Assembly (NCBI RefSeq): GCF_014656375.1
Contig: NZ_BNCH01000003.1
Span: 353,633 to 417,632, forward strand
Source of the DNA: Aliiroseovarius zhejiangensis
GTDB taxonomy: Bacteria > Pseudomonadota > Alphaproteobacteria > Rhodobacterales > Rhodobacteraceae
Length of the DNA: 64,000 bases
Reading direction: 5' to 3'
Of the stretch, positions 26,449 through 35,850 are shown one piece after another (the stretch's first letter is position 1; every line of letters starts with the position of its first letter). Position numbers and translations under genes: made by a program. The notes under the pieces were generated by a model. That model worked only from the letters and a program-made list of their open reading frames with translations, searched no databases and was not told where the DNA came from.

Positions 26449-27006
26449 TCAGCGTCCGAAATCTTCCAACGCGCGGTGGTCGATGGTTTCCAGAACCGGT
26501 ATCATCACCGCAACATCCGCGCCTTCAGCCTGTATCAGGATCCGCCCATCCACGATGCCCGACAACTCCCCATCCTGGTTCAGGTATTTCATCCGCCCCA
26601 CCCGTTCCAGCTTCATCCCCATCAGCGCGGCGTTCGACAGCATACCCGACAACGCCCCGACCATCGGATTGTTCGCCATGATCGTGATCGAAAACGCATC
26701 CGGCCCGTTGGAATAGGTGGCCTCGGCCCCCGCGCCGCCACCCAGCATCGCCAGTCCCGCATTCATCTCGGTCGAGACCTCGCGCGTCCAGCCGTCGGGC
26801 GCATCGGGCAGGAACTTGGCAAGATCGGCAGTTTTCATCGCCTGTAGCAGCTGCTTGGCATATTCCAGCTCTTCCAGGGTGTATTTGATGTCGCCCTCTT
26901 CATAGGCCTCGAGGGCACTGTTCAGCGTGTCCGTCACCTCGTCGGCAAAGACAGGGAGGGGCGCGATCAGGGCCGCCAGAACGGTTGCTTTGACAAAGTG
27001 CTTCAT
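26449..27006 (-). CDS. Secreted hypothetical protein
   Basis: The product has 185 residues with a signal peptide ending at VFA (about residue 21). The mature part has a helical region (ALEAYEEGDIKYTLEELEYAKQ is its start, split here as ALEAYEEGDIKYTLEELEYA) and a beta-rich end. No motif was recognised. A strong site (GAGGAGAATTTC) marks the start, although an earlier ATG exists in frame inside the upstream gene. It begins 10 bases after the P1 hydrolase stop codon and is probably co-transcribed. Confidence 0.78.
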   Translation of the reverse strand: MKHFVKATVLAALIAPLPVFADEVTDTLNSALEAYEEGDIKYTLEELEYAKQLLQAMKTADLAKFLPDAPDGWTREVSTEMNAGLAMLGGGAGAEATYSNGPDAFSITIMANNPMVGALSGMLSNAALMGMKLERVGRMKYLNQDGELSGIVDGRILIQAEGADVAVMIPVLETIDHRALEDFGR

Positions 27007-27016
27007 GAAATTCTCC

Positions 27017-28003
27017 TCAGCTAAATTTCTCGGCCCATGTGGGCATTGTGTCTTCTGGCGTGGGTTTTGCCGCATAGACGCCGCGGGCAATGGCGCGTGC
27101 CAGACAGGTGGCGGCGGCATGACCCAGGCGCAGCGCGTCAAAACCTGCATCCGGCAGGGCGCGGGCGCCCGTGGCGGCGGCAAAGACCAGATCGCCGTCG
27201 AACGGTGTGTGGCTGGGATGGATCGCACGGGCCATCCCGTCATGTGCGGCGGTGGCCAGACGGGTGGCCTGCGCCTGGGTCAACACCGCGTCTGTTGCAA
27301 CAATGGCAATGGTGGTGTTTTCGCCCAGACGTGCCTCGGGGCGCGGTTCGAAGGTTGGGTCGTGGGTGCCGATGCCGCGCCCGCCGAACTCGTCATTCAT
27401 CTCCCACGGGGCGGCCCAGAAGGCGGGGCCGTCACCCATCGTCACCGCACCCAAGGCGTTGACGGCCACCAATGCCCCGACCGTGATCCCGCATTCCAAC
27501 ACCAGCGAGGCTGACCCAAGCCCCCCCTTCAACCCGTCGACCGTTGCCCCCACGCCAGCGCCCGCCGTGCCCAGGGCAAACTCAGACCCCGCCGCCTCCA
27601 GCGCCGCGCGTCCCAACGCCTTGTAAGGGTTCTCGGCCCACGCCTTGTCACCGCCATTCAGAAGATCAAACAGGATCGCGCCCGGCACGATCGGCACCCG
27701 CTGATCGCCCACCAGAAACCCGCGCCCCTGCGCCCGCAACCCATCCGCCACACCGGATGCCGCATCCAACCCGAAGGCCGAGCCGCCGGACAACACCAGC
27801 GCATCCACCTCCTGCACCAGCTTGTCAGGGGCCAGCAGGGCGGTTTCGCGTGTGCCCGGCGCGCCACCCATGATGTGAACGCCCGCCGTGAAAGGCGCAT
27901 CGCCCACCATCACGGTCGCGCCGGTTTTGATCACCTCATCCCCGGCATTGCCAACATAAAGTCCGGCGACATCGGTTATCAGATTTCTGGCTCCGGGTTT
28001 CAT
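27017..28003 (-). CDS. P1-family (DmpA/NylC-like) autoprocessing N-terminal-nucleophile hydrolase
   Basis: The product has 328 residues. The fold is that of P1 peptidases, with LSGGSAFGLDAASGVADGL and GTAGAGVGATVDGLKGG. The segment GENTTIAIVATDA contains an Asn229-Thr230 step matching the autocleavage site of NylC, the nylon-oligomer hydrolase, and HPSHTPFDGDLVFA also follows NylC closely. It should be cut into large and small subunits with Thr230 as nucleophile. The natural substrate is unknown; amino-terminal or cyclic amide bonds are likely. The start was set at MKPGARNL because the upstream part overlaps a repeat. Confidence 0.88.
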   Translation of the reverse strand: MKPGARNLITDVAGLYVGNAGDEVIKTGATVMVGDAPFTAGVHIMGGAPGTRETALLAPDKLVQEVDALVLSGGSAFGLDAASGVADGLRAQGRGFLVGDQRVPIVPGAILFDLLNGGDKAWAENPYKALGRAALEAAGSEFALGTAGAGVGATVDGLKGGLGSASLVLECGITVGALVAVNALGAVTMGDGPAFWAAPWEMNDEFGGRGIGTHDPTFEPRPEARLGENTTIAIVATDAVLTQAQATRLATAAHDGMARAIHPSHTPFDGDLVFAAATGARALPDAGFDALRLGHAAATCLARAIARGVYAAKPTPEDTMPTWAEKFS

Positions 28004-28020
28004 CGCGCTCTCTTTTTCTT

Positions 28021-28063
28021 GTCTTAAATATCCCACGGGGGTCCGGGGGTGTGAAACCCCCGG
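28021..28063. repeat. Intergenic palindromic element of the rhodobacterial type
   Basis: CCGGGGG (28043-28049) and CCCCCGG (28057-28063) form a 7-bp stem with a 7-base loop, flanked by CCCACGGGGGT and TTAAATAT. I recognise this GC-palindrome plus a TTAAATAT-type edge as an element scattered between genes of Rhodobacteraceae; only one copy is seen here. It lies between the SDR gene and the P1 hydrolase gene and could terminate or attenuate transcription. Confidence 0.55.
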
Positions 28064-28075
28064 CTCCGACATCCC

Positions 28076-28816
28076 TCAGATGCACCGCCCGCCATCGACT
28101 TCCATCGCCACTCCTGTGACCATCGACGCCTCATCCGAGCACAGAAAACACGCCGCATTGCCCATATCCTCAGGGGTCGAGAACCGGCCCAGCGGGATGG
28201 TCGCCAGGAACTTCGCCCGCATCTCGGGCGTGTCTTCGCCCATGAAGCTGGACAGAAGCGGGGTTTCGCCCGCCACCGGGCAGATCGCATTGACCCGCAC
28301 GCCATGCGGGGCCAGTTCAACCGCCATCGCCTTTGTGGCAGTGATCATCCAGCCCTTTGACGCGTTGTACCAGTTCAGGTTCGGACGCGGGCTGAGGCCA
28401 GCGGTCGAGGCCACGTTCAAGATCGCGCCTTTGCCCGCGGCCTTCATCGACGGCACGAAATAGCGCGCCATCAGGTATACCGACTTGGCGTTCACGGCGA
28501 AGATGCGATCAAACTCTCCCTCGTCCACCTCTTCCATCGGTTTGGGCAGATGGGTGATCCCTGCATTGTTGACGATGATATCCATCTGCCCCCAAAGCTC
28601 ATGCACGGCGCGCGCCATCTGGGCCACGCTGTCGCTGCTCGAGACATCGACGTGATGGGCGATGCCGTCCACCTCGGCGGCCATCTCGCGGGCCAGATCG
28701 TCATTCACATCGGCGACCATCACACGCGCGCCTTCGGCTGCGAATTTGCGCACGATTCCTGCCCCGAATCCTGACGCCCCGCCGGTCACGATGGCTGTTT
28801 TTCCTTGAAGCCGCAT
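28076..28816 (-). CDS. Short-chain dehydrogenase/reductase
   Basis: The product has 246 residues. The NAD(P) motif TGGASGFGAGI, the NNAG motif and the catalytic YNASKGW (Tyr and Lys) are present, and a Ser lies in LNVASTAGL. The acidic residue after strand 2 (VADVND) favours NAD. The C-terminus MVTGVAMEVDGGRCI is typical of classical SDRs. The start MRLQGKTAIVTGG excludes an 18-residue upstream extension without a site. The substrate is not predictable. Confidence 0.9.
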   Translation of the reverse strand: MRLQGKTAIVTGGASGFGAGIVRKFAAEGARVMVADVNDDLAREMAAEVDGIAHHVDVSSSDSVAQMARAVHELWGQMDIIVNNAGITHLPKPMEEVDEGEFDRIFAVNAKSVYLMARYFVPSMKAAGKGAILNVASTAGLSPRPNLNWYNASKGWMITATKAMAVELAPHGVRVNAICPVAGETPLLSSFMGEDTPEMRAKFLATIPLGRFSTPEDMGNAACFLCSDEASMVTGVAMEVDGGRCI

Positions 28817-28871
28817 CCAGTCCCCCTTGGTTGTTGGGCCGAGCTTGCGCCGATTTGATCGGCGGTGCAAG

Positions 28872-30029
28872 TCAACCCGGCGTGGTATGCCACACCACCT
28901 GCTTCAGTCCTGCAAAGCGTGCAAATCGCTGAAGCTCGGCCCCCAGCTTGGCGTGGCGCGCCGTGGGCCAATGGACCTTTGGCTCGGGCCAGAACCCGAC
29001 GACGCTCAACACTCCTGCCTTGCGATCTGCCTTCAGTTCGATCCGCCCGACGAAGCGGTCGCCTTCCAGCAGCGGATAGACGTAATACCCCCAGCGTCGC
29101 TTGGGTTTTGGCACGAACATCTCGTTGCGGTAATCGAAGCCGAACAGGCGCTCCAACCGGGCGCGGTCGCGGATTGCCGGATCAAAGGGGTTCAGGATAC
29201 GCAGGCGGCTGGTCGGGGTGGGCAGGGTGGCCAAACGGGTTTCGATATCCGGGTGCGCCAGCGCGGTGAAGCAGCCCTTGTAGGCGGTTTCAACCTCGAC
29301 CGGCACCAGATCGGCGGTGTCACACCAGTGTTTCGCCTCGCGCGCGCTCATCGCGTCCCAGAAGCGACCGACCTCGCCGGTTGTGCCGATACTCAGCCGG
29401 TCGATCGCAGCAGAACACAGCCAGTCAACGGCCTTGGCATCCTCGACCGGGTTATGCGCTGGAAACACCCGTTCTCCAAGATCATAGAACTTTACGAAGT
29501 TTTCGCGGTGACAGGTGGCAAGCTCGCCCGCATACCACATCTGGTCCAGAGCTTTCTTGTGGGGTGGCCGCGCCCACATTTCGCGGCTTTCCGCCTTGGT
29601 GTCAAAGGCGTGGGTGGACAGGGCACCTTCATCGGTGATGCGCCTGCGGATCTCGGCGATCTGGGCCTGACCCAACCCGGATTGATACCACGCGTGGCGC
29701 GAAGACAATGCACCCAGCCGGTCGAATTGCCGCCGCCAGTAGGGCAGAACGCGCCGGTCGATCAGGCTGGCATCATGGGTGAAGTGTTCAAACACATCGC
29801 GTTTTGCCAGCCGGTCCCAGATCATCCCTTCGCGGACGTTCTGGTTGCGGCTCCACAGGATATGATTGTGCGCGCGGGTGACGTTACGGATGGTGTCGAT
29901 CTGCACGAATCCCAGCCGCCAGATGATCGCGTCAAGATCCAGCGGACCGGTGGGCGTGTCCGACAGGGCGTTGGTCCACAGCCATAAACGCCGCGCCTGT
30001 CTGTTCGAGAGTTTCAGCCGCGCGCCCAT
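28872..30029 (-). CDS. YcaQ/AlkX-type DNA glycosylase (winged-helix, DUF1006)
   Basis: The product has 385 residues and belongs to the HTH_42 family of winged-helix DNA glycosylases that unhook interstrand crosslinks. The catalytic QxD motif is visible as Gln43-Ile44-Asp45 in GFVQIDTI, matching the E. coli YcaQ (AlkX) class rather than the QxQ AlkZ class. Conserved RAHNHILWSRN and HWPTARHAKLG segments agree. It starts 3 bases after the aldehyde dehydrogenase stop codon on the same strand. Confidence 0.88.
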   Translation of the reverse strand: MGARLKLSNRQARRLWLWTNALSDTPTGPLDLDAIIWRLGFVQIDTIRNVTRAHNHILWSRNQNVREGMIWDRLAKRDVFEHFTHDASLIDRRVLPYWRRQFDRLGALSSRHAWYQSGLGQAQIAEIRRRITDEGALSTHAFDTKAESREMWARPPHKKALDQMWYAGELATCHRENFVKFYDLGERVFPAHNPVEDAKAVDWLCSAAIDRLSIGTTGEVGRFWDAMSAREAKHWCDTADLVPVEVETAYKGCFTALAHPDIETRLATLPTPTSRLRILNPFDPAIRDRARLERLFGFDYRNEMFVPKPKRRWGYYVYPLLEGDRFVGRIELKADRKAGVLSVVGFWPEPKVHWPTARHAKLGAELQRFARFAGLKQVVWHTTPG

Positions 30030-30032
30030 GCC

Positions 30033-31484
30033 CTAGCCGTGTTTCGCCGCGACGGTTTTCAATTGCGAGAAGCCGTAAAGCGCCTCGAACCCCTTTTCGC
30101 GCCCGTGCCCGGATTTGCCGACGCCCCCGAAGGGCAGTTCGACCCCGCCGCCCGCGCCGTAGTTGTTGATGAACACCTGTCCCGCACGCAGCCGTTTGGC
30201 CAGTCGCATCTGCCGTGCTCCATCGGCCGTCCAGATGCTGGCCACCAGCCCGTAATCGGTCGCGTTGGCAATCTGCGCGGCTTCCGCCTCAGTATCAAAC
30301 GGGATGACGACTTGCACCGGGCCGAACACCTCGTAGCATGCCAGCGGGTGATCTGGCGATACATCGGCAAAAAGGGTCGGGGCCACGTAATGCCCGCCTT
30401 CGGGTGCGTCCGTGATTTGTCCCCGTCCCGCGATACGCAGATCGCTGCCCTGCGCCAGAAAGGTTTCGACAATCTCTTTCTGACGGGACGAGATCAGGGG
30501 ACCAACATTCAGATCGGCCCTCGCAGGCCCCACCTGCAAGGCGTCATAGGCCGCACCCATCCGCGCCACCACGTCATCATAGACCCCGCGCTGGACCAGC
30601 ACCCGCGAACTGGCCGAACAGGTCTGGCCCGCGTTCTGGATACATGCGCTGACAAGGAAGGGCAGGGCGGCATCAATGTCGGCATCGTCGAACACAAGTT
30701 GAGGCGACTTGCCGCCAAGCTCCAGCGTTACCGGCACCACGTTTTGCGCGGCAGCGGCCTGCACCAGCCCACCCACCGGCACCGATCCGGTGAAACTGAT
30801 ATGGTTCACGCCGGGATGGGCGGACAAGGCCGCGCCAGCCTCCTCGCCCAGTCCCGTCACGACGTTCAGCGCGCCTTTGGGCAACCCGGCCTCTTCGGCC
30901 AGTCGCGCGAAAGCTAGCGCAGTCAGGCAGGCTTCTTCAGCGGGTTTCAGAACGCAGGCATTACCCATTGCCAGCGCCGCCCCGACCGAACGCCCAATGA
31001 TTTGCATCGGGTAATTCCACGGCACGATATGGCCCGTGACTCCATGCGGTTCACGCAGGGTATAGACGGTATAGCCGTCCAGATAGGGGATCGTTTCGCC
31101 CATCACCTTGTCGGCGGCCCCGCCATAAAATTCCATGTATCGCGCCAGCGCCAAGGCGTCATTGCGCGCTTGGGTCAGGGGCTTGCCCACATCGTGCGAT
31201 TCCAGCGTCGCCAGATCATCCACCCGCGTTTCCACCAACTGCCCGATCCGCGTCAGGATGCGTCCGCGTTCGGTGGCGGTCATGCGGCCCCAATCACCTT
31301 CCAGCGCGGCTTTGGCGGCGGACACGGCGGCGTCGATCTCGGGTGCGGCTCCGCGCGCGATCTGCGCGAAGGTCTCGCCCGTTGAGGGGTCTTCGACGGG
31401 CAGCGTATGTGCGGTCTTGCGCCAGTCCCCGCCAATCAGGATTTCGGTTGGATCGAACCAAAGCTCTTTCATCTCATGCTTCAT
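30033..31484 (-). CDS. Aldehyde dehydrogenase family protein
   Basis: The product has 483 residues. NAD-binding PWNYPMQIIGRSVGAALAMG with VLKPAEEA, the base Glu in LELGGKSPQ and the nucleophile Cys in NAGQTCSASSRV are all intact. The LKPAEEA lysine and overall length match betaine-aldehyde/aminoaldehyde-type enzymes. The start overlaps the ABC ATPase stop by 11 bases and has GGAGG eight bases upstream; an ATG four codons later is the alternative. Its position after a peptide-type ABC transporter suggests catabolism of the imported compound. Confidence 0.88.
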   Translation of the reverse strand: MKHEMKELWFDPTEILIGGDWRKTAHTLPVEDPSTGETFAQIARGAAPEIDAAVSAAKAALEGDWGRMTATERGRILTRIGQLVETRVDDLATLESHDVGKPLTQARNDALALARYMEFYGGAADKVMGETIPYLDGYTVYTLREPHGVTGHIVPWNYPMQIIGRSVGAALAMGNACVLKPAEEACLTALAFARLAEEAGLPKGALNVVTGLGEEAGAALSAHPGVNHISFTGSVPVGGLVQAAAAQNVVPVTLELGGKSPQLVFDDADIDAALPFLVSACIQNAGQTCSASSRVLVQRGVYDDVVARMGAAYDALQVGPARADLNVGPLISSRQKEIVETFLAQGSDLRIAGRGQITDAPEGGHYVAPTLFADVSPDHPLACYEVFGPVQVVIPFDTEAEAAQIANATDYGLVASIWTADGARQMRLAKRLRAGQVFINNYGAGGGVELPFGGVGKSGHGREKGFEALYGFSQLKTVAAKHG

Positions 31485-33066
31485 TGATTTGGGCCTCCTT
31501 CCACGCGGGCGGGATGATTGGTGCCGCGTTGATCAGGGTTTGCGTATAGGCGTGTCGGGGCGCGGCAAAGACCGCGTCCGTGGCGCCGTCCTCGACGATT
31601 TGCCCGGCCTTCATCACCAGAACCCGGTCGGTGATCGAGCGCACGACGCCAAGGTCATGGCTGATGAACAGATAGCCCATTCCATGACGCGCCTGAAGGT
31701 CTGCCAGCAGGTCGAGGATACCGGCGCGGATGGATACATCCAGCGCCGATACCGCTTCATCAAGGATGATCAGTTCCGGTCGCAGGATCAGGGCACGCGC
31801 GATGGCGATGCGCTGGCGCTGACCGCCGGAAAACTCGTGCGGATAGCGCGTCATGGCGGCTGCGTCCAGGCCCACCTCGGCCAGCGCATCGCGCACACGG
31901 TCGCGCCAGTCATGGGGGCGGCTGCCCAGCAGGTGAAACGGCTCGGCGACCAATCGTTCCACGGTCCATCGCGGATTGAAGCTGCCGTAAGGGTCTTGAA
32001 ACACCACTTGCAAGCCAGCGCGTCGGGCGGGCGGCATATCGGGTGCAATGGGTGTCCCGTTCAAAAGGATTTCCCCGCCCTGCAACGGCTCCAATCCCAG
32101 AATGGCGCGGCTGAGCGTGGACTTCCCGCAGCCGCTTTCGCCAACCAGTCCAAGGCTTTCACCTTTCATCAGCGTGAAGCTGACGCCATCCACGGCACGA
32201 AATTGCGGGGCTGGGCCGAACAGGGACGTGCGCGGCAAGGGGTAGTCTCGCACCGCGCCGCGGACCTCAAGCAGCGGGGCATCTTGGGGAATGGCCTGAC
32301 CGTCCGGCACATGGCCCGACGCCTCAAGCAACTGGCGCGTATAGGGGTGTGACATGGTGCGAAACAGGGTTTCGGTGTCCCCCTGCTCAACGATCTCGCC
32401 CTTGCGCATGACGGCGACGTGATCGGCCATGCCTGCGACCACGGCAAGGTCATGCGTGATCAGCAGAAGCCCCATGCCGTCCTCGGCGACCAGTTCTTTC
32501 AGCAGGTCAAGGATTTGCGCCTGTGTGGTGACGTCCAGCGCGGTGGTTGGTTCGTCCGCGATCAAAAGGTCGGGATGCAGGGCGATGGCCATGGCAATGC
32601 AGACGCGCTGCCGCTGCCCACCTGACAACTCGTGCGGATAGCGATCCAGCGGGAAGCGGTCTTGCGGAAGGCCCACGCGGGCCAGTTTCTCGGCGGCGAT
32701 GCGCAGGGCATCGTTGCGATTGGCGCGCCCGTGGATCAACAACGCCTCTGCCACCTGATCGCCGATGGTTTTCACCGGGTTCAGCGCGGTCATCGGTTCC
32801 TGAAAGATCATCGAGATGCGACGCCCGCGAATGTTGCACATCGCGGCTTCATCCAGCGCGGCAAGGTCAGTGTCGTCCAGCCATATCTGCCCCGTTCGGG
32901 TCATGCCGCGCGGCAAAAGCCCCATGAGGGCCAGCGCCGTCATCGACTTGCCAGACCCGCTTTCGCCGACCAGCCCAACCACCTGCCCAGGCGCGATGGA
33001 CAGGTCCACGTCGTGCAGGATCGGGGCGCTATGGATGGACAGCGACAGGTCGGCGACACGGATCAT
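31474..33066 (-). CDS. Peptide/nickel-type ABC transporter, fused double ATP-binding protein (DppD-DppF)
   Basis: The product has 530 residues with two complete ATPase domains. The first has [13 protein letters not shown] and [14 protein letters not shown]; the second has [12 protein letters not shown] and [14 protein letters not shown]. Each ends with the peptide-transporter type C-terminal extension ([22 protein letters not shown]). It overlaps the permease gene by 4 bases. Together with the two permeases it forms an importer for peptides, opines or similar compounds. No binding protein is encoded alongside. Confidence 0.93.
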   Translation of the reverse strand: MIRVADLSLSIHSAPILHDVDLSIAPGQVVGLVGESGSGKSMTALALMGLLPRGMTRTGQIWLDDTDLAALDEAAMCNIRGRRISMIFQEPMTALNPVKTIGDQVAEALLIHGRANRNDALRIAAEKLARVGLPQDRFPLDRYPHELSGGQRQRVCIAMAIALHPDLLIADEPTTALDVTTQAQILDLLKELVAEDGMGLLLITHDLAVVAGMADHVAVMRKGEIVEQGDTETLFRTMSHPYTRQLLEASGHVPDGQAIPQDAPLLEVRGAVRDYPLPRTSLFGPAPQFRAVDGVSFTLMKGESLGLVGESGCGKSTLSRAILGLEPLQGGEILLNGTPIAPDMPPARRAGLQVVFQDPYGSFNPRWTVERLVAEPFHLLGSRPHDWRDRVRDALAEVGLDAAAMTRYPHEFSGGQRQRIAIARALILRPELIILDEAVSALDVSIRAGILDLLADLQARHGMGYLFISHDLGVVRSITDRVLVMKAGQIVEDGATDAVFAAPRHAYTQTLINAAPIIPPAWKEAQINEA

Positions 33067-33887
33067 ATGCGCGCCCTTCTGATCCGGGGGTCCAGCAGAT
33101 CGCGCAGACCATCGCCCATCAGGTTCAGGCCCAGCACCATCGCGACAATGGCCAGACCCGGCGCGATGGCCAGGCGTGGGTGAGAATAGATCATGGTCTG
33201 CGCATCCGCCAGCATCCGCCCCCAGCTGGCGGTCGGGGGTTGTGCGCCAAGCCCTACATAGCTCAGCCCCGCCTCGGCCAGAATGCCAAGCGAGAATTGG
33301 ATGGTGCCTTGGACGATCAGCAGGTTGGCGATGTTGGGCAAGATGTGTTCAGCGCTGATACGCGCCTTGCCTTTGCCCGCCACCCGTGCGGCCATGATGA
33401 ATTCCTGCGTCCAGATCGTCAGCGCGCCGCCACGCGCCACGCGGGCGAAAACGGGGATGTTGAATATGCCGATGGCGATGATCGCGTTGGTGGCCGAAGG
33501 GCCGAAGGTTGCGGTGATCAGGATGGCGATGACCAGCGAGGGGAAGGCAAAGATCAGATCGTTGCCGCGCATGATCACCTCGTCCAGCCAGCCGCCCCGG
33601 TTGGCGGCAGCCATCAGACCAAGCGGCACGCCGATCACCATTCCGATGCCGACGGCCAGAACGGCGACGGCGATGGATATGCGCCCGCCCTCCATCAGCA
33701 TGGACAGAAGGTCGCGCCCGAAATGGTCGGTGCCCAGCAGATACTCGGTTGAGGGTGCGCGCAGCTTGGCGCTGATCGTCAGTGTGGTCACGTCATGGGG
33801 TGTCCAGAGGAAGGACAGAAGCGCGGCGGACAGCAGCACGGTGCTCAGCACCGCGCCGATCCAAAGCTGGGCGGGCAGCCGGGTCAT
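33063..33887 (-). CDS. Peptide-type ABC transporter permease (DppC-like)
   Basis: The product has 274 residues with about six helices. The N-terminal tract GTDHFGRDLLSMLMEGGRIS is the hallmark of DppC/OppC permeases, and the EAA loop lies around EFIMAARVAGKGKARI. It overlaps both the double ATPase and the DppB-like gene by 4 bases, so the three are translated as a unit. Confidence 0.93.
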   Translation of the reverse strand: MTRLPAQLWIGAVLSTVLLSAALLSFLWTPHDVTTLTISAKLRAPSTEYLLGTDHFGRDLLSMLMEGGRISIAVAVLAVGIGMVIGVPLGLMAAANRGGWLDEVIMRGNDLIFAFPSLVIAILITATFGPSATNAIIAIGIFNIPVFARVARGGALTIWTQEFIMAARVAGKGKARISAEHILPNIANLLIVQGTIQFSLGILAEAGLSYVGLGAQPPTASWGRMLADAQTMIYSHPRLAIAPGLAIVAMVLGLNLMGDGLRDLLDPRIRRARI

Positions 33888-34831
33888 CGGCGCCTCCGCA
33901 AACGGGGGTCGACCAGCGCATAGGCCACATCGACCAGAAAGGTCACAAGGATCACCGCAAAGACCAGCAGCATCACCACGCTTTCAACGACCACAAGATC
34001 GCGCTGCGTGATCGCCTGAAAGATCAGCCGCCCAAGGCCGGGCAGGAAAAAGACGTTTTCAATGATGATCGCGCCCGCCAGAAGAAAGCTGAATTGCAGC
34101 CCGATGATGGTCAGAACCGGGATCAACGCGTTGCGCAGGGCGTGGCGGCGGGTGGCTTGCGCGACACTCAACCCCTTGGCGCGGGCGGTGCGCATATAGT
34201 CCTGATGCAGCACGTCCAGCAGCGATGACCGCATGACCCGCGCCAGAATGGACGCCTGCGGCAGGGCCAAGGCCACCGCAGGCAGCGTCAACGCCTTCAT
34301 CGCGGGCCAGACGCCCGCGTCCCAACCGGGAAAGCCGCCTGCGGAAAACCAGCGAAGCTGCACCGCAAAGACCATCACCAACAACATCGCAAACCAGAAA
34401 TTCGGCACCGCGATGCCCAGTTGCGTCGCCCCCATGATGGCATAATCGGCGGGATTGCCGCGCCGGGCCGCGGCGACGAGGCCAACCGGGATGGCGATCA
34501 GGGTGGACAGACACAGCGCAAAAAGCGCCAGCGGCAACGAGACCTGAAGCCGCTCCATCACCAGTTCGGACACCGGCACACGATAGGTATAGGACAGGCC
34601 GAAATCCCCTGTGATCATGCCGCCGACCCAGCCCAGATAGCGGGCGGGCAGTGATCCATCCAATCCAAGTTCCTTGCGCAGTGCCGCCACCGTTTCTGGC
34701 TGCGCATTCAGGCCCAGCATGAAAGACGCGGGGTCGCCCGGAATAACCTCGATCATCGCGAAGATCACCAGCGAGGCAACCACAAGGCTCAGGCCAAGCG
34801 ACAAGGCGCGGGTCAGGACGAAACGCAACAT
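33884..34831 (-). CDS. Peptide-type ABC transporter permease (DppB-like)
   Basis: The product has 315 residues. The first helix and loop (GDPASFMLGLNAQPETVAAL) and LGLDGSLPARYLGW are typical of DppB permeases, and the EAA-loop segment is MRTARAKGLSVAQATRRHAL. The start MLRFVLTRALS was chosen; an upstream ATG adds eight residues. It is the first gene of the transporter unit and lies 60 bases after the mipZ stop codon, so read-through from mipZ is possible. Confidence 0.92.
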   Translation of the reverse strand: MLRFVLTRALSLGLSLVVASLVIFAMIEVIPGDPASFMLGLNAQPETVAALRKELGLDGSLPARYLGWVGGMITGDFGLSYTYRVPVSELVMERLQVSLPLALFALCLSTLIAIPVGLVAAARRGNPADYAIMGATQLGIAVPNFWFAMLLVMVFAVQLRWFSAGGFPGWDAGVWPAMKALTLPAVALALPQASILARVMRSSLLDVLHQDYMRTARAKGLSVAQATRRHALRNALIPVLTIIGLQFSFLLAGAIIIENVFFLPGLGRLIFQAITQRDLVVVESVVMLLVFAVILVTFLVDVAYALVDPRLRRRR

Positions 34832-34891
34832 GAGGGCGAGCGTAGTCGGGGCCACGCCCTTCGGAAAGGGGGAAAACGCGGCGGAGGCCGG

Positions 34892-35704
34892 TTAGATCTT
34901 CACCTCGACACCGGGCAGGTTCAACGCCTTCATCAGCTCACGCAATTCCTGACGGGCCGCCACGTTCGAGATGTTCATCTGCCCCACAACACCCACGTCG
35001 CGCAGGTCAAGCAAGGTCAGGCCGCGCGGGAACAGTTCGCGGAAGATCACCCGTTCGTTGAAGCCTGGCGCCACGCGAAAGCCAATGCGCTTGGACAGGT
35101 CTTCGACCGCGTCCCCCATCTTTTTCTTGTTGTGCATCATTTGCGCGCCCAGACGGTTGCGCACGACAACCCAGTCGATCGGTTTCAGCCCGGCCTTGGC
35201 GCGCAACTGCCGCGCGTTCCACACCATCTCGGAATAGACAGACGGGCCTTTGACCTTGTTCGTGTCCGGGTCGATATGTGCCAGCAGGTCGAAATCGACG
35301 AAACTGTCATTGAGCGGCGTGATCAGCGTGTCGGCCAGCGAATGGGCCACCTGGCTGAGGCGCGTATGCGATCCGGGGCAGTCAATGATGATGAAATCGC
35401 GATCCGCCTCAAGTGCTGCGACGGCCATGGACAGGCGCCGGTCATAGGGGTTTTCGCCGGGTTTCAATGTGGCAGGATCGACCTCGGGCAAGTCATGGTA
35501 TTCAGGGGTCGCCAGATCGACGCCTTCGCGTGCCATGGTGGCCTTGCGGTTTTCGACAAAGCGGCCAAATGTCTTCTGGCGCAGGTCCAGATCAAGCACC
35601 CCGACCTTGTGGCCCAGCCGCGCCAGCGCCGTTGCCACATGCATGGACACGGTGGATTTGCCAGCCCCGCCCTTTTCGTTTCCGACCACAATGATATGCG
35701 CCAC
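34892..35704 (-). CDS. mipZ: Division-site positioning ATPase MipZ
   Basis: The product has 270 residues. The deviant Walker A KGGAGKST sits in MAHIIVVGNEKGGAGKST, and the following KVGVLDLDLRQKTFGRFVENR is characteristic of MipZ within the ParA/MinD family. In alphaproteobacteria MipZ forms gradients from the poles and blocks FtsZ assembly away from midcell. The nearest upstream gene on its strand is 146 bases away, so it probably has its own promoter. Confidence 0.95.
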   Translation of the reverse strand: MAHIIVVGNEKGGAGKSTVSMHVATALARLGHKVGVLDLDLRQKTFGRFVENRKATMAREGVDLATPEYHDLPEVDPATLKPGENPYDRRLSMAVAALEADRDFIIIDCPGSHTRLSQVAHSLADTLITPLNDSFVDFDLLAHIDPDTNKVKGPSVYSEMVWNARQLRAKAGLKPIDWVVVRNRLGAQMMHNKKKMGDAVEDLSKRIGFRVAPGFNERVIFRELFPRGLTLLDLRDVGVVGQMNISNVAARQELRELMKALNLPGVEVKI

Positions 35705-35850
35705 GCCTGTATCCCCGACTGTTGTGCAGCTTCTTATGTGCGGGGACTATAGATACGAAGCCCAACGGGGGGAAGATGCTGCGCGCATTGAAATCGGGGT
35801 TGAGTCTTCAATGCCATAGGTGGGGTGCGGCGGCCCTATTGGGTTGGATG

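Noticed and set aside
31135..32352. 405-codon plus-strand frame
   Set aside because: Antisense to the end of the aldehyde dehydrogenase gene and the second half of the DppD-DppF fusion gene.
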